From Rostratula benghalensis (taxonomy: Eukaryota; Chordata; Aves; Charadriiformes; Rostratulidae): a stretch of DNA of 64,000 nt. The stretch is from positions 3,113,279 through 3,177,278 of the forward strand of contig VXAI01000019.1 of assembly GCA_013399305.1 (NCBI GenBank). The letters are read 5' to 3'. The notes under the pieces are model-generated. The model was not told the DNA's origin and ran no database searches. It saw only the letters and a program-made list of their open reading frames with translations. The number at the start of each line of letters is the position of its first letter. The stretch's first letter is position 1. The position numbers were made by a program, and so were the translations under genes. Of the stretch, positions 50,526-61,027 are shown piece after piece.

Positions 50526-53500
50526 GTTCTGGGCCCAAGCTAATGTGCCTTCCTAAGCACTCCAGTGGTTTTTAGTTTCCAGGGGAAAAGCTGACTTGTG
50601 ATGGTGGTCAGGTTGCTTTTTCAAGAGGTAAGAACCATTGAAAAGGGAATTGTCAATCAATTGGATGACCCAAATTGTATCCATGCCATCTGCAAGTCTT
50701 TTTTAAACCATGTAATGTCACCTTGTGTTGATAAAGATTAACATCTGGGTAAGAATCAAAGTAAGAAAAAGAGAGAAAGTTACAATTTTGGGAAGTCAGA
50801 AGCACTTGGCAATAAGTAGTTTAGGACATAATTTTCATTGAGAACATTTTTTCTCCTACCATCAAATGATTGGGAAGAATTTTTTTTTCCTGTCAGACCT
50901 AACAATATAGGTTTGATGAGCTGGAAGTCTTGGTCTGCTGAAGATGCTCTGAGGATGCTGGTCTGCAAAACCAGTCTGAAGAGCCACGTCACATGTAATG
51001 GGCAACTGAGGAACTCAGTGTTGTTGATGAAAGACATCTATATTTTTCCTCATCATTCTTTTGAAACCAAAGTCTCCAAGAACAAGCAAGAAACCTACTC
51101 CTTATGCACTTTGCAGATATTTTGTGCCTTGCGCAGTAATTCTTGAGTTTCCTTGTTGCAGCTATGCAAAACACCTGCACAGAAAATTGAGTGCTTTCAG
51201 GAAGTCACAGACTGACTGCACATGTGCTATGCCCTTGGCACGGCAGCAGCTCAGCTGCTTCAGAGTAACTCCGACGATATTGTCAGATTTCTGAAAATCA
51301 CAGGCCATTTTACAGATTTCTATAGTTCTTCAGGACAAATTTCATAGACGGGAAAGGCCACAGAAATTTTGATCCATGAAAGCCCTGAATCAAAGGGAGA
51401 AGACAGTACATCATAGCTGTAATAATCAGGCTCTGAGTATGGGAAAGTTTTGAGGTTTTTTTTTTCTTCAGCCTTTAAAGCAGTATGGATTCTACTAAAT
51501 CTCGATGACATCTAGATGGGGTGTCATATTTCTACAAGACTTTTTTTTTTTTCTTCCCCAGAATGAGAGTATTAAGGTTCAATTCATGTGTCACAGGTGC
51601 GACATGTATCACAGCCTGAGGAAATAAGTCCTGTTTATGCTGGAGGGGGGGCACAAGTATTTTTTGACTAGAAAGATAGTGAAACATCAATTATATCCAG
51701 AATTTAAAAGTGAAATGAGAATTTGTTTCTTTTCTGTTCTGTCTTACTGCTCCTCTACAGTATATGAATATTTGTGTGTAATAAAAAAAAATTAAATGGG
51801 AAAAAACATGATTCTGATTACGTCATACTTTACAAATATTTCAAGCCTGTAAAGACTTGATTTATTTTTTTTTACTTTGGGCTGGAACAACCACTTTAAC
51901 CTGAGAATTGCTAACATTTCTTGCTGAATAAACTAAAACACTAAAAAGAGAGGCAAAGGTAATTTATTCAAAAACTAAACTATTATATGTTCCAATACTG
52001 GACTATTCTACCCTTTATTATAGGTTAAGAATATAGGCTAATATCTTGCTGCATTTTTATGTAGTATTTTGGTGTTTGAGACTTTTTTAGTTAATAAGGT
52101 TTCTAAAAATATTATTTTGTTATGGACTATTATGTATTATTTTTCTGTTTGTGTTTGGGACTTTTTTAGTTAATAAGGTTTCTAAAAATATTGTTTTGTT
52201 AGCAAAATTCATACTATTGAATATTGCTAGAGAAACGGGAAAAGAGCTTATCTTCCTCAATCAGTTATTGAGACTATTTAATATTTTGTTTGTTTGTTTT
52301 CATTATTTTTTGATAAAACAATGGATTCCATAAAGACTTTTGGAAGGGGGTGGTTGAGCCTTGACTAGTACAATTGAAAACAGGAAAGGTTAACGCAATG
52401 TAGTTAATGGTGACAAAACAAAGGAGGTTTAATAATAATAAAGTTGCAAAATGTCCCACAGCACTGTCACATTCAAATAAGAAACCTGGTGAGACAAGCT
52501 GGGGAACATCTTGAGTCTCAGTGGATACAGTCAGAGTTATGGCTTTTGGTTTTGTTTTGTTTTTTTTTTACTCTGCATTTTACTTCCTAAAGTTAATAAC
52601 TTTTTTGTTGCTTAGATGAAAATTAAAATAAATCAATATTATTACAAATTTAAGAGGTAAAAAAGAATTTTAAAGATTACTTATAACATTTCCAATCGAT
52701 CTGAAATCTTCTGAAACACACTGAAAATACTGCTAAGCCTCAAGTCAAAAAGCACCCTAGTTACTCTCATTTTTGGCATCTAGGGACTGTAGAAAAAAAT
52801 TGGGCAAAGAACATGACCATTTGATTCTGAATACAAAAGACTTTATTTCCCAATTAATGAATAGGAGGTCAGTGCTGGCTGTCATAAGGGCAAACAATTT
52901 TTTCTTGGGACTCTTGGAATTTTAAGAGGATAAGTTTTTTAAAGATGAAAACACAGAACCAGAGCTCAATGACCCACATTCTGAGGTTAAATATATGAAT
53001 GAGTCTTATACTGAAGCTGCTTACAAATCTAAGGACAAACTTGTCCCTCTGAAAGTAACTCCAGATGAAATATATTGTAGTTCTGCACATCTTTAAGGTT
53101 TGGGAGGATAATGCAATGCTTTGAAGTTCCAGTTTTTTCTAAAGGGGTTTTCTTTCTGCTTTTTTCATTATTTATTATCCGCATATGCTAGCTGGACCCA
53201 GGCAGTACAAAGGTAAACTGGTTGACTGACAGGTCCTTCAACGACAAATTAAAGCACCAAGATAGACCATCATTTAAAAACCAGTCTTAATAAGAATAAA
53301 AATGCAATGCCACTCTAAAAAACTAAACCTGAAGTTACTGTGTTCATCTTGCTACAGATGAGTGAATTGCTAGCATTATAGAAAGTGAAAGAAAAATAAA
53401 TTCAGGCAAGGCGATGAGAAACACTTTTTTTTTTCTGTTACCGAATAACAAATGTGAGAAGTCCCCACAGGGCAAAGTTGTGACCACAGAAAACACTAGG

Positions 53501-56500
53501 GTCATTCGAGTAATGATTGTATATGTCTTGGGAAAATAACGTACAAGGAAAGGATGAACCTCGGTGGGCTGAATGGCCTTTTCCACTCTCAATATTCATG
53601 CATCACAGCTGTCATCTTGCAAGGTACTCGAAAAAGAAGGGATTACGTGCTTATGGCTGTGAGATCTCTTCATGCAAAGCTCAGCTCAGTATATGTCCAG
53701 TTGAAGAGCTTCTATTATTTGACACCCATAGAGCTCAGTTGCAATTTAGCCTTTCCAAGAGCTTTATTACCAAGCTCATTATTTACATTTGCTAAAATAG
53801 AAATAGCAACACATTGCACGAGTGAGTCCTGTCAAAGTGCAGGCTGGGTGTCTTTAGGACAAAAGTCTGGTATTTCATCACCAGTTCTGGAGGTATGTAG
53901 TTGGGAGGAAAGCAAAATTTTTTAAAGCAGGCATGATTTGAATGATTTATTTGCCTGAACAAAGTGGTGAAGAGACCACGCTAAAAACCCTTCTGTGAAC
54001 ACTTTTATGGTGCTCCAAGAACCTTCCACCTTACATCCTACACCTGATGATTTACAAGATATTAGGTTTCAATCCTAAAGAAGTGATAGTAACCAAAGAT
54101 TATATGACCCATCTAAGAACTTAGAAATCCTTGTGTGCTTTAAGGTGTGCATCATTGAAACTACCCTGAGTAGGGCACTTGGAAAAATAGCGGAAGAACA
54201 GCGGACTTGCCATTATGTCCCTTAAGGTACATTTTTGCAGACGCCTTTCTGGTAGGATTTGTGGCTTCACAGGAATTTAAATGGTTTGAAAATGCAGGTC
54301 AGCTTCATTCAAACTGAACCCAGGAATTAAAAACAAACCAACAAACTCCCTTCCACCAAAGTTCCAAAATTCTTTAAACATACAGCGTTGATATTATTCA
54401 ACGTTAGCTCTTTAGAGTTTTCAATTTTGAAACTGTTATCTATGTCAAATGTATTTATTTTACACATCTCTGTGAAAATATGATAGTATTGCTGTATTGT
54501 CACATTGAAAAGAGAAAATTGATCTGTGATAGTTCATTGAAATTATTTCAAAAAATTTTGGAACTTTTACCTGATGTTGTATTTCCATTCCAATGGATCA
54601 TTTCTGTTATCCAATTTAATTTCTGCTGGGTTTGGAAAATAGTTTTTGTTCTCTTCAGTACCAGTTAAAGAGAAATTGTATTTCTGGTTCACTTGTGTTT
54701 GTGCTAAGGAGGAGATGATTTGGAGAATGTATAATTTGTGGGGAAATGAAGGCAAATACGGATTAATTTTTGATTTACCATAAATATATGTATACTACTT
54801 AAAGTATTGGCAAATCTTATTTCAGTACATTAATAATGCACAAACCCCAAAATATTTGACTTTATATATATGTATATTACTGTGTGATCATTATTCCTAT
54901 GAAAAATAATAGCTTTTATGGAAATAACACTTCTGGTTTCTATTTTATTCGCTTTTCATACCTGTGAAATAGCTATAATAATAGCTCCCCTATATTCTCT
55001 GTGAAAACTACTTCAGGGGTCAATATTGTGACCATTTAGCAATGTGACACATACAAATGCAGGCAGCTGAGCACCAAAATGCAGTGTTTCTGAAGACTTG
55101 TTAAAAAATCGAAAGGTTGTGCTGATCAGACGCGTCTGTGACCATTTTTATTTGCTTTGAGAATACTCACAGGTTTGTGTGCAGTGAGATATTTAAGAAA
55201 TTGCTCTTTTCCATAGGTGCATGCGTATTCATATTCCAGGTGGCTGTGCAAAAATAACATTTGTTTGTGTTCTTAAGAGTTTTCTCATGTAGAAGAGACT
55301 GGCTTATTGACTGGCAACATGAAAAGAGGTGAGAATCTCAGTATCTAACAGGATTTTCAAACAATGCTGAATGTTAGATGAGGATCACTCCGGACTGTGG
55401 ATACAGCTAGCCTGCTAATTAAATATTGAAATAACAGGGTTAATTTTAATGGACTATGATATTCAATAGCTATATGCCTGGCAGAAGTGGTATAAGATAC
55501 TTCTTTGTCTTTTTGTTGGTTTTAGGCTTCTGGTATAGTCCAACATGCTTTCAGGTTTTGGCAGGGGATGGTGGTGATGATGTTATTCTTTTATTTTTCT
55601 TTTTTGATTAGAAATTTATATTGCTAATATCGGTTGACTACTGATTAATTTGACTATTACTAGTTTATATTGGTAATAAACCTAAGGACTGTAATAACTG
55701 ATTTCATACTGATCTTTGATTGAGCTCTGTTCTTCACTAGTATGCCTGGTTGGCATTCCAACGGAGCTAGTTGGAATACCAGTTAGCTGTAATTTGTCTG
55801 AGAGAGATTCTTTTTCAGCAAGTTTTTATTGTGAAGTTTCTCAGACACAAGAGAAATTATCTCAGAAAGACGTGGTACCTGAAATCTATTCTGCAACTTA
55901 ATGGTTGCAGCACTCAGTCTATGTGTATGATAATAGAGTTACTCTGAAAAAAAACCCCAAAATAAAAAACACTTGAAAGGGCCAGACTTTAATAAGATGT
56001 GAACCCACAATGAAGGTTTTTTGTGTTTACAGGTTGAGAGGCTGGCTTTGTTTGTTTTGATTTTAAACACACAATGTTTGATTGTCCTTTCAATGTCCTG
56101 GTTGTTTTGGATATTGCTTTAAAAGCATTAATAAAAACGGTAAAGGAAATAGTATGGAAATGCTGATATTTGAGTCTCGTTGTATATGTTTTATAGCCCT
56201 TCAAATTATAATTAGCTACCATAAGTTTTCCCTGCCAATGGTTGGAAAAGCTGTTTGCATCTGATTTAATCTGTCCGAATCAGACAAGTCAGAGCAGGTT
56301 TTCAGCATTTTTAAATCCCTGCTTTAATTTCGTTATGCAGACTGGGACTTCTGAGGACTTTCTAATTGTTTATTTGGTATGATCCATGTAATGGATGCTT
56401 TTTTGCATAGCACTCTTGTATTAATATGGGTTTGTTTCAAGTTTTAGAAGGTTATTTTTTGCCTTGGCTGAGTAGCTAGAATGCTTCCTCAGCTAATGAT

Positions 56501-57430
56501 ACATTTGGTCTGCTATTTGCTTTTTAAATTGGATTCAGACTTTTGGCTTGGCTAAGTTGCCTAGAATCTAGAGTAAACAGTTTTCTCATACAAGTTAAAA
56601 TCAGCTAACTTCATGTTGTCTTTTTGTGGTTTTAAGAAAAGGCAAAAATATTTAGCTCATCTGCAATATATATATAATATATATATACACTTAGCAATAT
56701 GTAGTACCCTTTCATGTGTGTATTTGGATAAATGTTTAGACAGCATCCTAGCCCTTCTAAAAAATCATTTATCTTATAGCCTAGGACTTGTTTACATCAA
56801 CATTAAAGATGTTTAGAAGAAAGACTTTAGGAGAATAATTTTACTTGTTGGCTAGGAGAGAGTTAATATAGTTTGGCTGGATTTTGATTAGAACTTCTTT
56901 GCTATATCCACAGCAGGTGCTAGGCCTAGATGACTCTTTCATGACCTCTTAATATCATTTATTGCATATGTTTATCTGAAAGGCTGCTACTCCATCTATT
57001 TATGTTCACCATAGACATTCATGACGTATAGCCCTCAGTAGTCCCAAAATTACACAACTTCTTTCCTCTCAGTGCTGCACAGACTTTCCTTTAGTCCCTA
57101 GTCCAAACATGCTGCCTTGGATAATCTACAAACAACCCTCTTCACCTTTTCCTGCACTTCATCTGTAGTGTAAAAGCTTCACATCTGGCTAAACTTTGTT
57201 CTTGTAACTTTATATGCATTTTGAAATATCTGGGACGTAAGTGGCCTACCTTAAAGGAAAGAAAAAGAAAAAGAAAGAAAAAAAGCTTAAAAAGCCTGTA
57301 TTCTCATGAATGAGACATTTGTTGCCTGATTTCCAGAACAATTTCTCACATCCAAAAGACATACGTGCCCAAGCAAACTCTGAAAAAGATCATCCACAAA
57401 CATTGATACTTAAACAAACTAGCTCAAGTA
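50526..57430. other. 6.9 kb with no recognised gene or CR1
   Basis: AT-rich unique DNA. The notable content is the 79-base-period duplication at 52072-52201, the CAGACGCGTCTG palindrome at 55127-55138, and a TA-rich run near 56667-56690. ORFs up to 123 codons (53554-53925) resemble nothing that I know. Confidence 0.5.
52072..52201. repeat. Tandem duplication, 79-bp period
   Basis: A 51-base block at 52072-52122 (starting GTGTTTGAGACTTTTTTAG) recurs at 52151-52201 (starting GTGTTTGGGACTTTTTTAG) with two differences. The spacer before the second copy also resembles the sequence before the first, so the duplicated unit was probably about 79 bases. No coding sequence is involved. Confidence 0.95.
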
Positions 57431-57766
57431 AATCATAAAATCATAGAATGGTTAGAGTTAGAAGGGACCTTAAAAATCATCAAGTTCCAAACCCCCCGCC
57501 ACGGGCAGGGACACCTCCCACTGGACCAGGTTGCTCAAAGCCCGTTCCAACATGGTCTTGAACACCTCCAGGGATGGGGTGGCCACAGCTTCTCTGGGCA
57601 ACCTGTTCCAGTGCCTCACCACGCTCACAAGAATTTCTTTCTGGTATTTAATCTAAATCTCCAGTCTTCCAATTTTAAGCCATTGTCCCTTGTCCTGTCA
57701 CTACACTCCCTGACAAAGGGTCCAACTCCAGCTCTCCTGTAGGCTCCCTTCAGGAGCTGCTATGGA
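57431..57766 (-). mobile_element. CR1 LINE 3' part, minus strand
   Basis: The left edge is the reverse-complemented 3' terminus: AATCATAAAATCATAGAATG, then GTTAGAAGGGACCTTAAAAA. The body continues through CACTGGACCAGGTTGCTCAA, TCTCTGGGCAACCTGTTCC and TGTCACTACACTCCCTGACA to about CTTCAGGAGCTGC. It is 5'-truncated and closely similar to the copy at 1244-1672 in the shared part. Its reading frame, equivalent to the ORF2 C-terminus, is broken by small deletions. Confidence 0.95.
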
Positions 57767-59400
57767 AGACATTAATTGGAATGATTGTTCTGATATACAA
57801 CCATCTCTCATTGTTTCAGTGTTGAGATAGAACACATATTGCCCCACCTTGGCTCCACAATGAAAGATTCTGGTGATATAACCTCAAGTGAGATCACGTA
57901 GTCCAAGTCAAGGGAACAGAAGTTTATTATCTGTGTAGAAGCTCAAAGCTAAGGCAGCTGCCTGGAAGATATATGTTTTCAAAGTCAGACAAAAAACAAC
58001 CAGAAAAAAAAAAATGCAGCTTACAGAACATCTACTGCAGTCTGAAGTCCTTGAGGTTTACTACAAGTTTTTGTCCAGCTGTGTAAAATACCATTCCAGA
58101 AATAGCCAGTGCTATTTAAGTTATAAACACATTAGTGGGCTTGTTAATAATAGTTGTAATGAGGTATATCTACGGCACTGAAAAATAATAACCATTTTAA
58201 GGCTGTCATCAACTGGATTTTTATCGAAGTAGATAGATTACAGGTAATTGTCAGGTGTTTTGAGAAAATAAATGTTCTTTTTAAAGTCCAGTTTTCTCAC
58301 TGTGCTGCAATTTATGTTCCATGTAGTCTGTAGGCACAAGAGCTTCATTGTTCCTTAGCAAACTGGCTTGCCATTCTCTCCTTTTCATGCTGAATGAAAG
58401 TAATTGACCATATTTAATGTAGCTTTTGGTCACAAATGTTGGCATAAATAATCTTTTACTTTCGCACTACAGGACTGTAACACACTTCAGCTAGTGGGAC
58501 CCATTGAAGAAAACAATTTACGTTGCTGCGAAAAAACATCAAATTTCTAGGATTTACATCAATTTACTAGGATTTTCCTGCTATGAATTTCTCAAGGACA
58601 TTTTTCCTTTGAGAGTAACAAGCAGTATCATCTAAGCAGTATCATCTAAGTATCATCATCTTCATCTAGGACATTTCTGGACTTCAGTCATGTTAATTAT
58701 ATGGTGATCATTGTTATATTTCAGGGTTTGGGTTTTGGGGGGTTTTTTGCAAGCAATTCTTACAACTTGCCATTTTTCTGGACTATGTTGCTCTACTCAT
58801 CTTCCTAAAGGTCTCAGGTTTTGTAATTTGATTTATATGGTAACCTTGAAACGAGGAGAGACATAAATAGACTGCTCTGTTTTAATGAATGGCTTGTTAG
58901 CTACTGGTTGACTACTTCAGTGGCCAGAAACTCTCTTCCTCCAGGCATTGATGAAGAAGAGCAAGGCTTCAAGCTCTCAGTCATGTCTGTGCCTTGCCTC
59001 CTTTAGTATTCAACAGCTGGCAGGAATATCGTTTTGAAGGATTCATTTGATTAGGAAGGACTTTGAAATTTCTATACCACTCTTAAATTTGTTTTTCACC
59101 TTTTTACATTCAAGCAGGAGGACCTGATGTGGCCTGAAAATACTGAAACTGGCTACCTGCATGCAGCCTGACAGCTCTCTTGAGTCAGAAACTGCTGAGG
59201 AGTTCCATGCTCATGGGCACTGGAAGAACTTCCCCAGGTGCTTTGAAGGCAGACATTTCCTTACCCACTTGATACTTCCTGAAATATGCTTGATGTTTTT
59301 CCTTTAACCTCTTCATTTACCTTGGCATAACCTTTCATAACCTTGGCAGGTAGCACCTGGCATCTGCATAGAGGCTGCTGCTTATACCACCTGCTGCTTG
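57767..59400. other. Unique spacer between two CR1 copies
   Basis: 1.6 kb of AT-rich DNA with a 14-base tandem duplication at 58621-58648. No gene or repeat family is recognised. Confidence 0.6.
58621..58648. repeat. 14-bp tandem duplication
   Basis: AGCAGTATCATCTA occurs twice in direct succession, followed by TATCATCATC, which looks like further slippage of the same unit. Confidence 0.9.
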
Positions 59401-59749
59401 TCATCGTAGAATCACAGGATCGTAGAATGGTTTGGGTTGGAAGGGACCTTAAAGATTATCAAGTTCCAGACACCATGCCATGGGGGCACCTCCCACTAGA
59501 CCAACTAGGTTGCTCAAAGCTCCATCCAACATGGTCTTAAACACCTCCAGGGATGAGGCATCCACAACGTCTCTGGGAAACCTGGGTGAGTGTCTCAGCA
59601 CCTTTACAGTGAAAAATTTCTTCCTGATATCGAGTCTAAATCTCCCTTCTTTCAGCTTAAAACAATTACCCCTCGTCCTATGGCTCCACTCCCTGATAAA
59701 GAGTCCCTCCCCTTCTCTCCTGCAGGTCCCTTTATTACTGGAAGGCTTC
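59401..59749 (-). mobile_element. CR1 LINE 3' part, minus strand
   Basis: It begins with the reverse-complemented tail (TAGAATCACAGGATCGTAGA, then GGTTTGGGTTGGAAGGGACC) and runs to about TTATTACTGGAAGGCTTC. On the minus strand it encodes the ORF2 C-terminal end: RFRLDIRKKFF, then FPRDVVDASSLEVFKTMLDG. This reading frame is still open, and the 172-codon minus-strand ORF at 59449-59967 is this remnant plus unrelated upstream DNA. It should not be annotated as a host gene. The element is 5'-truncated, so it cannot move on its own. Confidence 0.95.
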
Positions 59750-60065
59750 TGGTCATCAACTAGAAGACCCCAGAAACTTCTTGGGCTAACACCCTGGCCT
59801 AAAAGGTTGAGGACTTCTACCTTCACTGCACCTTGCCCTCTGTGGAAGGGATCACAGGTAGGCTCAGAGTGTGTGGCTCTGCATTGCATACCAGCAGAAG
59901 CTCCAGAGAGCATCTCTGAAAGCTTAATTATTCCCTGAGCACCCCCTCCCCTCAAGAAATGCAGCAAGACTTTAAGTCACTTGTTAAAAGAGTTTTTGGC
60001 TAACTGTCATCAATGATCATGATTTAATTTTCTTTAATTTAATGATTTCCCATCACGGTTCTGGT

Positions 60066-60093
60066 GGGTTTAGGAGGGTGGGGTTGCTTGGGG
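60066..60093 (+). other. Putative G-quadruplex motif
   Basis: G-tracts at 60066-60068, 60076-60078, 60080-60083 and 60090-60093 are separated by loops of 7, 1 and 6 bases. This fits the standard quadruplex pattern on the plus strand. Structure is predicted only. Confidence 0.45.
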
Positions 60094-60269
60094 TTGTGTT
60101 GTTTTCTGCCTACGAGAGCTAGGGTTTGCAGCACTTATAATCCCCTGCTTTGGAAGGCAGTGGCAGAACTCACTGACTGCATTGTCTGAGCATTTCAGAA
60201 AATAGTACCCAAATATTAATTGGAATGAATTTTAGCTTTCAGTCTTGCTCTTGGAAATGATTGTGAAAA

Positions 60270-60365
60270 ACAAAACAAAAATAAAACCACCAAAAAAAAA
60301 AAAAGAAAAAGGAAAAAAAAAAAACCCTAAACAACAGAAAAAACAACCCCCAAACAAACAAACCG
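60270..60365. repeat. A-rich low-complexity tract
   Basis: Runs of A interrupted by G, C and AAC/AAAC units; the plus strand is nearly free of T. The lysine-rich ORF across it (60245-60514) is a by-product of composition. Confidence 0.85.
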
Positions 60366-60993
60366 ACCTGGAATTTTCATATACATCAGTATTGCCTACC
60401 TGTACTTACAAGTTCATTCTTAACCTTGTGGTTGTCAGTGCATTAAATGTTCCTGAGCTCCTTTTGACAATGGTAATTTGTTTGCTACTCTTTCTGTATC
60501 ATTTGAGTATCTGATTTTTAGTCAATGATTCTATTTCCAGGGCCATCTGTCTGGCAGACTTGGTCTGAAAAGAAAATTGAAATTATCTGTGTGTTGCACG
60601 TAATTGTCCGTAATGTCTGGTCTTTTTTTTTCCAAACATTCTGAAAATATAAACTGTATGCCTGCGTAGATTATTAAATGCATAGATAATTTAATATACA
60701 GAGTTCTCACAGAAATAAATAGGACACTTCACTCTCGTCATCAGAAGAAAATGAGCTGAGCTTTAGTGTCCTGGATCTTGTTCCTTATTAATCAATTGAG
60801 CTTGGTTAGTTAATTAACCAACTCAGCAGGTTTTCATAAGCTGCTTTTAGAATGTCATATACAGTCAAGTGATCCTTGTCTTTTGTTGTTGTTATCCTTC
60901 TAGTTATTTCTGTTGTTATTATTATTAAAGTTACTTTGTGAGTCCACTCTAACATATATCCACATGTAGAGTTAATATTAGATGCATTTCTAC

Positions 60994-61027
60994 TTTGGGT
61001 AGTAATTTGGGTAGTAAAGGGTAGTAA
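60994..61027. repeat. 12-bp tandem repeat
   Basis: TTTGGGTAGTAA occurs at 60994-61005 and 61006-61017, followed by a diverged third unit AGGGTAGTAA. Confidence 0.9.

Noticed and set aside
53550..53600. GGTGGGCTGAATGGCCTTTTC as an ancient LINE or SINE tail
   Set aside because: The phrase resembles some vertebrate repeat ends, but no adjoining landmarks are recognisable, so the match is too short to call.
59449..59967. 172-codon minus-strand ORF as a host gene
   Set aside because: The C-terminal half is the CR1 ORF2 end (FPRDVVDASSLEVF), and the ORF crosses the element boundary into unrelated DNA. There is no independent evidence for a gene.
60245..60514. 89-codon lysine-rich ORF
   Set aside because: The lysine run is produced by the A-rich low-complexity tract, and the rest has no recognised similarity.
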